DNA of 64,000 nt from Eshraghiella sp045129695 (GCA_045129695.1 JBGVJZ010000024.1:1-64000), one strand, 5' to 3'. Positions 1-9,342 are shown, counted from the first letter of the stretch. Notes: generated by a model not told the origin, from the letters alone. Translations and numbers: made by a program.

Positions 1-1886
1 CTGTATTCCATAAGACTTGCCAAATCCTCCGCCAAAAATGTTTTTGAATTTGCATTAATAAAATACACATTATTAATATTTAAATCATTGTAATATTCAT
101 CCTTTGTATTGGCAACATCCTTCGCTTCTCCATAATCCCTGCCGGGTTCAGAAACATATCCTCCGCAGTACTCAAACCCCTCCGGATTAAGTGTTGCCCA
201 CTGTTCCTCATCAAAATAAATTTTGCCATTATATATTTCTTCATAATTAATCCTGTCATAAATTATATTTGATATCTCATGACACAAGTTCTGTTCTATT
301 GAATCCTGATAATTTATATTAAATGCCATTACTTCAAATTCTTCTATTCTGGTGGCAAATTTTGAAGGGTTACTTATATATCCTTCTGAATCGGTTGTCA
401 TATCTCCCACCAGGTAAATGTTAATTCCTGAATAGTAATTCTCAGTACTTAAAAAATCGAAAAAATCTTCCGGATACCATTCCAAAACCTTTGCAACAGC
501 TTCCAGTGCAGTTTCCATGTGTTTCACGTTCCCGTCAGCGACAGCGGCATAATCTGCAAAGCTGTCAGGAATATTGCTTCCCACATAAACAGCTACACCA
601 TATTCCATATAGATGTTATGCAGTTTGTCAGACACACCCTCATAGATTGTCTCGGAAATTGAATTTGTATTAAGCTGTATATCATACTCTTCCGCATGAA
701 TATCTGATACTTCATCCGCAGCAGCATCAATATCCCATAAAAACACATTACGGTTATTATTCTCTGAGATTATTTCAAATACTACCATGTTTCTCCATGA
801 ATTATACGCATTATCAGTATCCATTACACAATATGAATATCCACCCTCTTCGGAATAAGCATCTCTGAAATATGCACCAAAATCAATTCCGGTACTTGCT
901 GTATTCTGTCCTTTTGATAAATCATAACAGGAAAAATTATATATCGCTCCATCATTTTCTTCTGTAACAATAATATCTCCATGTACAGCAAAACAGTCAA
1001 AATACACCTGAGGAACAATACGGTATTCCTTAACTGAGTTATAATTCTCAGTTGTCCGACTTAAAACCTTCCACTGACCGTCCTCCTGATACGCAGAATA
1101 GATTGATGCTTTGCCTTCCCAACTCTTAAATCCTCCTGCAACATCTGCTATCAATTCCCTGTTCTGAATATCAATTACAAAGGTAGCTTCTTCCAATGTA
1201 AGCTTATTAATTCCTGTAGCATACAGATATTTACCATCGTTAGAAATATAATCCAAATTTCTGATTTCATATTCGTATGTCTGTGAGTCAGAAAAAATCG
1301 TTGTTGCCTCACCTGTTAAATAATCTGTTTTCTGTATTGAAGACTGAGTTTCATTAATGTAATAAATCCCCTCAGAATCCCCCACTGTATCACCTATAAA
1401 ATCATCTTTCAATATCACTTCAGACTGTACCGTTTTATTCTCAATAACCCAGAGCTTACAGGTATTTTTCTCCATAATAACAAGTGGTTCCATACTTACA
1501 GGATAATAATCCGAACCGGTCAAATCGCCCGGACCGCTGATGTTCTCGATACGTCCCTGCCACTCTAATTTACCATAAATCAATGAAAAAAGATATGCAT
1601 CCAGCTTTGTACATTCATCATCAACATACAGTAACAACAGATTATCCACATCATAGAAGCTCGCCATAACAAGTGACATATTATTAACCGTAATCAAATC
1701 ACTTAGTGAAATTATCGGGCTCTCACTGATTCTATATGAATCCCAATCAATCTGTGTCTGCTGCCGTGTGGACTCCGTGGTAGTTATTACATACTCTTTA
1801 TTAGTGTAATTGCTTTTATTACCACATCCAATGAGTCCAATACAGATAAATATTAATAACAAAGCGGTGCATATCTTATTATTCAT
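1..1886 (-). CDS. Lipoprotein with beta-propeller-like region and degenerate metallopeptidase-like C-terminal part (partial, runs off window)
   Basis: The frame is open from the ATG at 1886 to the window edge (628 codons), so the 3' end is missing. GGAGAG sits just upstream of the start. The protein opens with a short basic, hydrophobic signal and the lipobox LIGC, so it should be a surface lipoprotein. A Ser/Thr-rich linker follows, then about 350 residues of short, strand-like aromatic-rich segments that could form a propeller (inference). The last part contains LCHEISNII and, about 75 residues on, an AEDLAS segment. These resemble the HExxH and EDxA signatures of putative zinc metallopeptidases of surface lipoproteins, but the second histidine is Asn. 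It lies 33 bases behind the LCP gene and is probably co-transcribed. I do not recognise the family with certainty. Confidence 0.8.
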   Translation of the reverse strand, partial: MNNKICTALLLIFICIGLIGCGNKSNYTNKEYVITTTESTRQQTQIDWDSYRISESPIISLSDLITVNNMSLVMASFYDVDNLLLLYVDDECTKLDAYLFSLIYGKLEWQGRIENISGPGDLTGSDYYPVSMEPLVIMEKNTCKLWVIENKTVQSEVILKDDFIGDTVGDSEGIYYINETQSSIQKTDYLTGEATTIFSDSQTYEYEIRNLDYISNDGKYLYATGINKLTLEEATFVIDIQNRELIADVAGGFKSWEGKASIYSAYQEDGQWKVLSRTTENYNSVKEYRIVPQVYFDCFAVHGDIIVTEENDGAIYNFSCYDLSKGQNTASTGIDFGAYFRDAYSEEGGYSYCVMDTDNAYNSWRNMVVFEIISENNNRNVFLWDIDAAADEVSDIHAEEYDIQLNTNSISETIYEGVSDKLHNIYMEYGVAVYVGSNIPDSFADYAAVADGNVKHMETALEAVAKVLEWYPEDFFDFLSTENYYSGINIYLVGDMTTDSEGYISNPSKFATRIEEFEVMAFNINYQDSIEQNLCHEISNIIYDRINYEEIYNGKIYFDEEQWATLNPEGFEYCGGYVSEPGRDYGEAKDVANTKDEYYNDLNINNVYFINANSKTFLAEDLASLMEY

Positions 1887-1919
1887 AAGCTCTCCGTTTA
1901 CAAAATAAATCTATGTATA

Positions 1920-3422
1920 TTATTCTTCAATTATCACTGGCTTATCCTCATGAAGAAGTTTCAGGTATTCCCTTGCTTTATCAACTGTTGTCTGGTCCGG
2001 AACCATTACATAAACAGACCTGTTAGGCATTGAATATGTAAACTCACTTGAACCGGTTCCATTTACACTATATGTCATAATATTCCATGCAGGCATTTCA
2101 TCTATCTGTGTTTTAACCAGCTTGGAAATCTCCTCCTGTGGAATATTAGTAACCATACTGTTACCAACCGCTGACATAACACCATTATAATTGGTAATCA
2201 TCTCTTTAGAGGTCATCTTATTAATTAATGCCTTAATAACCTCCATCTGATTCCGTCCACGCTGTCTGTCTCCCTGTGCAAAAGAATATCTCTCCCTTGC
2301 GAATCCCAGTGCTTCCAGTCCATTAAGGTGATTTATACCAACATTGTAGTGATATCCTCCATGATATGCCACAAAATCATATTCAGAGTATACATCCACC
2401 CCGCCTAATGCATTTATTATATCAACAAATCCGGTAAAATTAACCTTAAGATAATAATCTATATTTATTCCATAAAGCATTTCCAAAGTATCCATTGATA
2501 CATCTACACCATACGCTCCTGCATGGGTAAGCTTATCATTTACTCCATTTGAAATACTAAGGGGAACAAAGAAATCTCTTGGTGTACTTATAAGAATTAC
2601 ATCATGAGTTTTAACGTTAACCGTACAGATTATATTAACATCACTGTTACTGTTAACGTTAGGAGGTCCCACACTGTCAATTCCACTGATATAGATTGAA
2701 AAGCAATTATCTGAACTGACTAAGTTCTCATCTGTATTATCCTCTTCTACAATTACCTTTTCAATGGAATGTGACATAACACATTTAATCTGTTCTTCAA
2801 AGCCTTCGTAACCTTCCATGTCATCCAGCATGGTAAGATAATTACTGTTAATTATTATGGCCTGAACTTCGTCCGAAATCAATGCATCAGCAAGAGTAAG
2901 TATACTTTCGTATTCACTATAGACAATCTCACTGGCAAGCACTTCTTCAACCTTATCAATTGTGCTGTCCGTATCCTCTCTCTCAAGGGTTGATATAATT
3001 CCGTAACAGGCATCTTCCAAATCCACAATGCTATTAACAGGATTATCTTTCATCACATAAACCCCCATGGTTGACACCTTGGTATATGAACCTGAAATTT
3101 TGTCAATAGTCTTATTGGTAATATGTACATAAATGGAACCCGCCACAAGGACTATGGACATAAATACTGACAGTACCTTTGTAACAGCTCCGGGAATTAC
3201 CCATCTCTGGGTTATGGCAGTAACCATACAGAATAAAACAAGCAATATGTCAATTAAAACCTTAAATTCAGATGGCAAAATATCCAGAAAATTAAGCAAA
3301 ATGATAAAAACCACAGAGGCAATCAGCTGGATTCCTGCACATGCAAAACCGGCTATTCTTAATATTCTCTCCCTCTTTTTCTTAGCAAGCTTTTCTGCCT
3401 TTGATAATTTCTTCTTATTCAT
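1920..3422 (-). CDS. LCP (LytR-CpsA-Psr) family cell-wall glycopolymer ligase
   Basis: 500 residues. A basic N-terminus is followed by three hydrophobic segments (about residues 22-45, 52-70 and 78-100), then an extracellular accessory region and the LCP domain from about residue 245 to 420. LCP signatures are visible: STPRDFFVPL, the NDKLTHAGAYG segment, the GGVDVYSEYDF stretch and the Arg-rich FARERYSFAQGDRQRGRNQ. In the family these arginines and aspartates bind the polyprenyl-pyrophosphate donor while teichoic acid or capsule-type polymers are attached to peptidoglycan. The membrane part is longer than the usual single anchor. A good promoter lies upstream (3469-3496), while the ribosome binding site is weak. 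The downstream lipoprotein gene follows closely, which suggests a two-gene cell-envelope operon. Confidence 0.9.
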   Translation of the reverse strand: MNKKKLSKAEKLAKKKRERILRIAGFACAGIQLIASVVFIILLNFLDILPSEFKVLIDILLVLFCMVTAITQRWVIPGAVTKVLSVFMSIVLVAGSIYVHITNKTIDKISGSYTKVSTMGVYVMKDNPVNSIVDLEDACYGIISTLEREDTDSTIDKVEEVLASEIVYSEYESILTLADALISDEVQAIIINSNYLTMLDDMEGYEGFEEQIKCVMSHSIEKVIVEEDNTDENLVSSDNCFSIYISGIDSVGPPNVNSNSDVNIICTVNVKTHDVILISTPRDFFVPLSISNGVNDKLTHAGAYGVDVSMDTLEMLYGINIDYYLKVNFTGFVDIINALGGVDVYSEYDFVAYHGGYHYNVGINHLNGLEALGFARERYSFAQGDRQRGRNQMEVIKALINKMTSKEMITNYNGVMSAVGNSMVTNIPQEEISKLVKTQIDEMPAWNIMTYSVNGTGSSEFTYSMPNRSVYVMVPDQTTVDKAREYLKLLHEDKPVIIEE

Positions 3423-3468
3423 TAATTAATACCCGAACTTTCTTTCATCATTAATCACATCATTTAAT

Positions 3469-3496
3469 ATTATAATTCCACATTGCTAAAAGTCAA
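3469..3496 (-). promoter_or_regulatory. Promoter of the LCP gene
   Basis: Read on the minus strand, TTGACT and TATAAT are separated by 16 bases and point into the LCP gene, whose start is about 45 bases downstream. Confidence 0.7.
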
Positions 3497-3509
3497 ATAT
3501 TATTTGTAA

Positions 3510-3544
3510 TAAGGCGTCTCTCCTTTTAAAGGAAAAACGCCTTA
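3510..3544 (-). terminator. Hairpin ending the malQ operon
   Basis: TAAGGCGT pairs with ACGCCTTA around an inner CCTTT/AAAGG stem, starting 4 bases after the malQ stop. The T-tract on the minus strand is poor, so it may act as a modest terminator or an RNA 3' end. Confidence 0.6.
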
Positions 3545-3548
3545 ACAA

Positions 3549-5030
3549 TTATATTCTTTGATACATTTCCATATATTTATATAATTTGTCAGCAAGCTCA
3601 TCATCAAAACTGCCCGGCAACGCTCTCCATAGCCAGTTTGTTCCAAGCGTTGATGGAGTATTCATTCTGCTGTCACTTCCCAGTCCGAACAAATCCTGTG
3701 CCTGAACAACTGCCGTATCTGCTACTGTAGCCCACAGAGCCTTCATCATATCCCAATGTCCATTAGACAAATCCTCAATACCAAGATAGTCCTTTGCATA
3801 TTTAACATCTTCAGATAATGCTGATGTGAACCATCCCTGTATAGTATCATTATCATGGGTTCCTACATAAGCTACACAATGACTTGTATAGTTATGCGGA
3901 AGATATTCTATACTTGACTCATCCCTGCTGTCGAAAGCAAGTTCAAACACTTTCATTCCCGGAAATCCGCTTGCAGCTAACATCTCCTTCACCGGCTCAG
4001 TAAGGAATCCTAAATCCTCAGCAATAATCTGTTTCTCGCCAAGCTGTTCCTTCAATGTATTAAACAAATCAATACCCGGCCCTTTTTCCCAATGTCCGCC
4101 CTTAGCATCTTCTGCACCATACGGAATTGAAAAATATGACTCAAAACCTCTGAAATGGTCCAGCCTGAGGACATTATATATATTGCATGAATAGCCTATA
4201 CGCTTAACCCACCATTCATAATTATTCTGCTTCATTACATCCCAACGGAATAACGGATTACCCCACAGTTGTCCTGTTGCTGAAAAACCATCCGGCGGAC
4301 AACCCGCAACACCTATTGGCTGTAAATTCTCATTCAGCTGGAATAATTCCGGATGAGACCATACGTCTGCACTGTCCAATGCTACATAAATAGGTAAATC
4401 ACCAATAATTAAAATACCATTATCATTGGCATATTTACGCAGTTCTTTCCACTGTCTGAAGAAATAGAACTGTGTAAATTTCCAGAAAAGAATATCATCA
4501 CTATATTGCTTCTCAATTTCCTGCAATTTAATAGGATTACGGCGTTTAATATCCTCCTCCCACTCAAGCCATGATACACCATTATGTGCATCCTTGATTG
4601 CCATAAACATTGCATAATCATGAAGCCACCAGCCCTGTTCTGAACAGAACTCCTCAAAATCAGCTGACTTAGTTTCAATGAAACGTTTGAATGCCAACCT
4701 TAAAACCGGATACCGCTTCTCATACAATGCACCATAATTAACACATCCCGGCTCGCTTTCCCAATCTACATCGAAATACTCTGAAAGCTTAAGCAGGCCT
4801 TCTTTTCGCAATTCATCCAAATCTATAAAATACGGATTTCCGGCAAAAGTCGAAAAAGACTGATATGGCGAATCACCATAACTGGTCGGGCACACCGGAA
4901 GAATCTGCCAGTATTTCTGTCCTGCTTTTTTTAAAAATTTAACAAAATCCTTAGCTGTCTGTCCCATAGTTCCAATACCATAAGGTGTTGGTAATGAAGA
5001 CAGATGCATTAAAATTCCACTCGCTCTGAT
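3549..5030 (-). CDS. malQ: 4-alpha-glucanotransferase (amylomaltase, GH77), probable non-AUG start
   Basis: MalQ transfers alpha-1,4-glucan segments between maltodextrins in the cytoplasm, releasing glucose. GH77 landmarks are present: HLSSLPTPYGIG at the N-terminus, the nucleophile Asp in VLRLDHFRGF, the acid/base Glu in IIAEDLG and the Asp in VGTHDND. The first ATG is at 5009, but upstream codons read I-R-A-S-G-I-L-M-H-L-S-S-L-P, matching the family N-terminus M-R-x-S-G-I-L. A strong AAGGGGAG lies 8 bases before the ATC at 5030-5028 and 29 bases before the ATG. I therefore place the start at ATC (ATT at 5033 is the alternative). The length is then 493 residues. It is the last gene of the glucan uptake operon, 20 bases after the repressor gene. 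Confidence 0.92.
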   Translation of the reverse strand: MRASGILMHLSSLPTPYGIGTMGQTAKDFVKFLKKAGQKYWQILPVCPTSYGDSPYQSFSTFAGNPYFIDLDELRKEGLLKLSEYFDVDWESEPGCVNYGALYEKRYPVLRLAFKRFIETKSADFEEFCSEQGWWLHDYAMFMAIKDAHNGVSWLEWEEDIKRRNPIKLQEIEKQYSDDILFWKFTQFYFFRQWKELRKYANDNGILIIGDLPIYVALDSADVWSHPELFQLNENLQPIGVAGCPPDGFSATGQLWGNPLFRWDVMKQNNYEWWVKRIGYSCNIYNVLRLDHFRGFESYFSIPYGAEDAKGGHWEKGPGIDLFNTLKEQLGEKQIIAEDLGFLTEPVKEMLAASGFPGMKVFELAFDSRDESSIEYLPHNYTSHCVAYVGTHDNDTIQGWFTSALSEDVKYAKDYLGIEDLSNGHWDMMKALWATVADTAVVQAQDLFGLGSDSRMNTPSTLGTNWLWRALPGSFDDELADKLYKYMEMYQRI

Positions 5031-5050
5031 AATAATCGCTCCCCTTATTT

Positions 5051-6061
5051 TTATATTAGTCTTGCCCTGACGCTTTCGCCCGGTACAAGATGAAAAGATT
5101 CTACTTCATAAACCTCCGGAGCAGCATTCTCAATACATTCCAATAATATTTCTACACTTCTGGAGGCAATAACCTCCCTATGCTGTCTGATAGTTGTTAA
5201 ACGTGGTACCATATATCTCCCAACATCAATTCCATCAAAGCCCATTACTGAAATGTCATCAGGAACTCTCAACCCTCTGTCGTGAATAGCTCTTATTGCT
5301 CCTATTGCTGTAACATCTGACATGGCAAACACAGCTGTTACCTCCGGCATTCTGTCCAAAAGTTTCTCCATTGCATAATAACCACCGGATATTGTAAAGT
5401 ATGTGGTCTCATACTGTCTTATCCTGTCAAAAGGAATAGCATGCTCTTTAAAAGAGTCTTCAACCCCCATAAATCTGGCTGCAACCGTATGAGAAGTATT
5501 AATATTACCTCCCAAAATTCCAATATCGGCATGCCCCAATGAAAAAAGCTGGTCAACCGCCATTTTAGCAGCCGCTCTGTCATCAGTACTTACACTTGAT
5601 AGGTTTGCAAGCTTTAATTCCTCTGCGGAATCCGTAACAAGAACACAAGGAACATTGATTAAATGAAAATATTTTCGTACATACTCACGATTACTTCCCA
5701 AAAACAGGATTCCGTGAGGTTTGCGCTCCATGCAAATCCTATTTGCATATTCTAATTCATTATCATCTTCACCTATATAATACATCATGCAGGCATAGCC
5801 TCTTTTCTCGACCAGTGCCTGCATGGGTTCTACTAAAGCAGCAAACAGCATATTCTGTGTACCTTTGATTATAATCGCGATACCTGCACTGCTCTGCTGC
5901 TTCAGATGTTTTGCGTTGTTATTAAGCTGAAAATGATGTTTATCAACTATTTTCATTACTGCTTCACGTGCAGTCTGAGATACTCCCGGAGTGTTGTTCA
6001 ATACACGGGATACTGTACCAATTGAGTATCCCGATTCACGGGCAATATCTTTAATCGTCAT
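5051..6061 (-). CDS. LacI family transcriptional repressor of the glucan operon
   Basis: 336 residues. The N-terminal helix-turn-helix is classic LacI/GalR: TIKDIARESGYSIGTVSRVLNN at the first residues, then the hinge helix and a periplasmic-binding-protein-like effector domain ending in a typical TTIRQHREVIASRSVEIL segment. It lies inside the operon, between the second permease gene and malQ. It is the obvious reader of the palindromic operators at 9300-9313 and 9508-9523. Through the operon promoter it would also control its own synthesis. The effector is likely maltose or a maltodextrin, judged only from the neighbours. It could also be called MalR. Confidence 0.93.
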   Translation of the reverse strand: MTIKDIARESGYSIGTVSRVLNNTPGVSQTAREAVMKIVDKHHFQLNNNAKHLKQQSSAGIAIIIKGTQNMLFAALVEPMQALVEKRGYACMMYYIGEDDNELEYANRICMERKPHGILFLGSNREYVRKYFHLINVPCVLVTDSAEELKLANLSSVSTDDRAAAKMAVDQLFSLGHADIGILGGNINTSHTVAARFMGVEDSFKEHAIPFDRIRQYETTYFTISGGYYAMEKLLDRMPEVTAVFAMSDVTAIGAIRAIHDRGLRVPDDISVMGFDGIDVGRYMVPRLTTIRQHREVIASRSVEILLECIENAAPEVYEVESFHLVPGESVRARLI

Positions 6062-6088
6062 AAAAACGCTTCCTTAAATTTAATAAAA

Positions 6089-6931
6089 TTAACCCTTAAC
6101 CGCACCTGCAGCAACACCTTTGATAATGTGCTTCTGTCCGAGAAGATATACAACTATAATAGGTATAATTGTAAGCATAATGCATGCCATCATAGGTCCC
6201 ATCTCAACCCTGCCATAGCTTCCTCTGAAATACTGTATCAGCATCGGAATGGTCTTATACTTCCTGATATCCAATACAAGTGTTGGAAGAAGGTAATCGT
6301 TCCATACCCACATCGCTTCAAGAATTGCAACTGAAATCATTGTAGGTTTAAGCATAGGAAGTACAATGCTGAAGAATGTCTGCAGCGGATTACAGCCATC
6401 CATCATGGCAGCCTCCTCTACCTCAAGCGGAATGGATTTCATAAATCCGGCAAACATAAATACCGCAAGACCGGTACCGAAGCCAAGATATATAACCCAT
6501 ATTGTCCATGGCTTATCAAGGTTCAAAGTATTAGCTGTCTTAGAAAGTGTGTACATAATCATCTGGAAAGGAACAACCATTGAAAATACACAAAGGTAAT
6601 AAAACATGCTTGTTATCTTGCCCTTAACTCTTGTAATGAACCATGCAAACATAGAGCAAAAAATACATATTGCAACAACTGATGTTACTGTTATAAGCAA
6701 ACTATATCCAAGACTTTCCAAAAAGCCGTTTGAATCAATTGCAGTAACATAATTGCTCAATCCCGCAAATGTTTCCTTGGCAGGAAGTTCGAATGCAGAA
6801 TCTGTAGAAATAGCAGTTTCCTTCTTTAATGAATTAATAAGTATCATAAAGATAGGATAAAGGAATGCCAACGCAAGTATAACTAAAAGAATTGTTAATA
6901 AAACATCAACTACTTTGGATTTCTTCTTCAT
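6089..6931 (-). CDS. Carbohydrate ABC transporter permease, MalG type
   Basis: 280 residues with six predicted membrane segments. The cytoplasmic EAA loop is present (EVEEAAMMDGCNPLQTFFSIVLP), which docks onto the ATPase. The C-terminus ends in the GQKHIIKGVAAGAVKG motif shared by MalG-type permeases. It pairs with the MalF-type gene upstream, with which it overlaps by one base, so the two subunits are translationally coupled. No ATPase gene is in the operon. As is common in Firmicutes, a shared MsmX/UgpC-type ATPase encoded elsewhere probably powers it (inference). Confidence 0.94.
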   Translation of the reverse strand: MKKKSKVVDVLLTILLVILALAFLYPIFMILINSLKKETAISTDSAFELPAKETFAGLSNYVTAIDSNGFLESLGYSLLITVTSVVAICIFCSMFAWFITRVKGKITSMFYYLCVFSMVVPFQMIMYTLSKTANTLNLDKPWTIWVIYLGFGTGLAVFMFAGFMKSIPLEVEEAAMMDGCNPLQTFFSIVLPMLKPTMISVAILEAMWVWNDYLLPTLVLDIRKYKTIPMLIQYFRGSYGRVEMGPMMACIMLTIIPIIVVYLLGQKHIIKGVAAGAVKG

Positions 6932-7791
6932 TATTGCTGTACCTCCTTATTTCTTGTTGCTCTAAGCTGAATCATTGATATTGCTACTACTAAAACACAG
7001 AATACTACCGCCTTAGCCTGGCCAAGACCCTTCCACTGTGCACCGCTTCTTTCATAGAAAGTCTTATAAATATTCAGAGCTAACATTGCAGTCTTATCCA
7101 TCGGCTCACCACCTGTTAATGCAAGGTTCTGGTCGAATAACTTAAATGAGTTAGTTAATGTAAGGAATGTACAGATTGTGATGGATGGCATAACCATTGG
7201 AATCTTAATCTTCCAAAGAATCCGCCATGATGTCGCACCATCAATCTGAGCCGCCTCAATAAGCGATTCCGAAACACTCTGCAATCCTGCAATATAAATA
7301 ATCATCATATATCCTACCTGCTGCCAACACATAAGAATGATAAGTCCCCAGTATCCAGCAGTTGAATTCAACGCCAAAAGTGGTTCTCCAACAATGGAAA
7401 GAACACAGTTAATTAAAATCTGCCAAATATAACCAAGTACAACACCACCGATGAGGTTTGGCATAAAGAAAATCGTACGGAACACATTGGTTCCTTTCAA
7501 TGATCTTGTTAATAATAATGCAAAAACAAATCCTATAACGTTAATTAATATAATCGATACAACAGCGAATAACACCGTAAACCAAAGAGCATCTGTAAGT
7601 GGCTCCGGGTCATTATTGGTAAAGATTCGGATATAATTCTTCAATCCTACCCATTTTGCTTTCTTAATTGTGGTAAATTCACAAAATGAAAGGTACAAGC
7701 CTTGAAAAAACGGAACAATAAAGCCTATAACAAAAGCCGCTAAAGTAGGAAGTACGAAAAACGGCCAATAACGTTTAATCGCTTTTTCCAT
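6931..7791 (-). CDS. Carbohydrate ABC transporter permease, MalF type
   Basis: 286 residues, about six membrane segments, with the EAA loop ESLIEAAQIDGATSWRILWKIKIPM. It forms the membrane channel with the MalG-type protein encoded immediately after. The start has a good AAGGAGG ribosome binding site. A strong hairpin separates it from the binding-protein gene, which should lower permease expression relative to the binding protein. Confidence 0.94.
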   Translation of the reverse strand: MEKAIKRYWPFFVLPTLAAFVIGFIVPFFQGLYLSFCEFTTIKKAKWVGLKNYIRIFTNNDPEPLTDALWFTVLFAVVSIILINVIGFVFALLLTRSLKGTNVFRTIFFMPNLIGGVVLGYIWQILINCVLSIVGEPLLALNSTAGYWGLIILMCWQQVGYMMIIYIAGLQSVSESLIEAAQIDGATSWRILWKIKIPMVMPSITICTFLTLTNSFKLFDQNLALTGGEPMDKTAMLALNIYKTFYERSGAQWKGLGQAKAVVFCVLVVAISMIQLRATRNKEVQQ

Positions 7792-7903
7792 ATATAACCT
7801 CCTTCTTGTATCATAATCAAAAAATAATTGAATAAATTTTTATTGCGCAAAGGCACTTTCCCCCGCGATAAATTAGTCACTACGTCAATTTTTAAGCAAA
7901 AAA

Positions 7904-7930
7904 TGGACAGGCAGGTCACCTGCCTGTCCA
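7904..7930 (-). terminator. Hairpin between the binding-protein and permease genes
   Basis: TGGACAGGCAGGT is perfectly mirrored by ACCTGCCTGTCCA with one base between the arms, followed on the minus strand by TTTTTT. It sits 37 bases after the binding-protein stop. It is likely a partial terminator or an mRNA stabiliser that gives excess binding protein over permease. Confidence 0.8.
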
Positions 7931-7966
7931 AAGCAAAACAAAAATAATTTACAGTCTGTTTTAAAA

Positions 7967-9256
7967 TTATTTTGCGTTCTCGTACTCTGTCTTCCAGTTA
8001 TCTACGAAAGCTTCAACAACTGCACTCCAGTTGTCATCTGTCTGATCAGCAGCATAAGCTGTTAATGCAGAACCAAGACCATCCTTCCAATCCTCAGAAG
8101 GCATCGTTGGGAAGTTCCATGAAACAGGTGTCTTACCCGCTGCTGTATACTCTGAATCCTGCTTTACGAAAAGATTTGGAGATTCAACAGCTTTGTTGAA
8201 TGGAATTACGAATCCCATGTCCTCACCCATAGCCTTTGTGCCTTCTTCAGAAGTTACACACCACTCCATGAAATCTAAAGTAGCCTTAATATCCTCTTCA
8301 GAAGCATCCTTGTTAACGCACCAGTAGTTCTCTGTACCTGTACAAAGTCCCTGATTAGCCTCATCACCAGCACCAATATAAATTGGAATCATAGCTAAAT
8401 CTGAATCACTAAACTTGCCATCACCTACAAGGTTGCCGTACTCCCATGAACCATTCTGGAAGAACACTGCTTCACCGGCAAGGAATTCATTTCTTGAATC
8501 ATTACCTGTCTTAGCAGATAAATCTTTTCCTTCACATGTGCTGTTGTTGATGTAAAGGTCGAAGATATCTCTGTAGTTGTCAAGATATGTACCCTTAATA
8601 GCCTCTGTTGTTCCGATTCCATCTGCCTGATATTCGAAGTAGATTGGAAGGTTTGCAAGATGTGTCTTAAATCTCCAGTCAGAAGATGATTCCATACCTG
8701 CTGAAGTAAATGCAGCGAAGCCAAGCTCTTCTGAACGAGCTGTAATATCTTCTGCAACTTTCTTAAGGTCTTCAAATGAATCGATATCATCAATTGAATA
8801 TCCTGCTTCTGCAAGTAATGTCTTGTTAGTAATAATACCATAAGACTCTACTACATATGCAATACCAAGAACCTGATTACCATCCTTCAATTCAAAAGCG
8901 TCAGATGTTAACTCTTTGTGTACAGCTGATCCTGAAAGATCATAGCAGTAATCTTTCCAGTTAGCAAGACCTACAGGTCCGTTAACCTGGAATAATGTTG
9001 GAGCTTCGTCTTTCTCAATTTCTGACTGTAATGTAGTCTCGTAAGTTCCCTGAGCAGCTGTTACAACAGTAACCTTAACACCTGTCTTCTCTTCATAAAC
9101 CTTAGCTAATGCCTGCCATGCATCATTCTGCTCCGGTTTAAAGTTGAGGTAATAAACAGAACCCTTAGCTTCTTCTCCGCTGCCTGAGGTACATCCTGCT
9201 AAAGTTGAGAGTGCAAGAACACCTGCAAGAGCAGCTGTTAATAATCTTTTTTTCAT
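7967..9256 (-). CDS. Extracellular carbohydrate-binding lipoprotein (MalE-like) of the ABC transporter
   Basis: 429 residues from the ATG at 9256, which has AGGAGG at the right distance. An upstream in-frame ATG at 9289 lacks such support. The N-terminus MKKRLLTAALAGVLALSTLAGC is a lipoprotein signal with lipobox LAGC. The rest has the family-1 solute-binding fold pattern, including VTVVTAAQGTYETTLQSEIEK near the N-terminus and a C-terminal region rich in Trp and acidic residues that fits sugar stacking. It captures the sugar outside the cell and delivers it to the two permeases. Clustering with malQ suggests maltodextrin. It is the first gene of the operon, directly behind the regulated promoter. 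Confidence 0.92.
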   Translation of the reverse strand: MKKRLLTAALAGVLALSTLAGCTSGSGEEAKGSVYYLNFKPEQNDAWQALAKVYEEKTGVKVTVVTAAQGTYETTLQSEIEKDEAPTLFQVNGPVGLANWKDYCYDLSGSAVHKELTSDAFELKDGNQVLGIAYVVESYGIITNKTLLAEAGYSIDDIDSFEDLKKVAEDITARSEELGFAAFTSAGMESSSDWRFKTHLANLPIYFEYQADGIGTTEAIKGTYLDNYRDIFDLYINNSTCEGKDLSAKTGNDSRNEFLAGEAVFFQNGSWEYGNLVGDGKFSDSDLAMIPIYIGAGDEANQGLCTGTENYWCVNKDASEEDIKATLDFMEWCVTSEEGTKAMGEDMGFVIPFNKAVESPNLFVKQDSEYTAAGKTPVSWNFPTMPSEDWKDGLGSALTAYAADQTDDNWSAVVEAFVDNWKTEYENAK

Positions 9257-9299
9257 ATTGGTAACTCCTCCTCTTTGATAGTTATTCATTTCCTTATGT

Positions 9300-9313
9300 T
9301 GGAAACGTTTACA
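9300..9313. promoter_or_regulatory. LacI-type operator at the glucan operon promoter
   Basis: TGGAAACGTTTACA is a near-palindrome around the AACGTT core typical of LacI family operators. It lies directly behind the -10 element, where a bound repressor blocks transcription. Confidence 0.75.
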
Positions 9314-9314
9314 T

Positions 9315-9342
9315 TTAATATGAAAAATAAATGTTTTGTAAA
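9315..9342 (-). promoter_or_regulatory. Promoter of the glucan uptake operon
   Basis: On the minus strand TTTACA (9337-9342) and TATTAA (9315-9320) are 16 bases apart. The operator at 9300-9313 overlaps the expected transcription start. Confidence 0.65.

Noticed and set aside
491..1018. Small frames on both strands in the first kilobase
   Set aside because: They lie within the cut-off lipoprotein gene, which is open through the whole interval in another frame.
7845..7866. GCGCAAAGGCAC segment resembling the AAAGGY hexaloop leaders
   Set aside because: On neither strand do the bases flanking AAAGGC pair, no terminator follows, and it points the wrong way for the adjacent genes.
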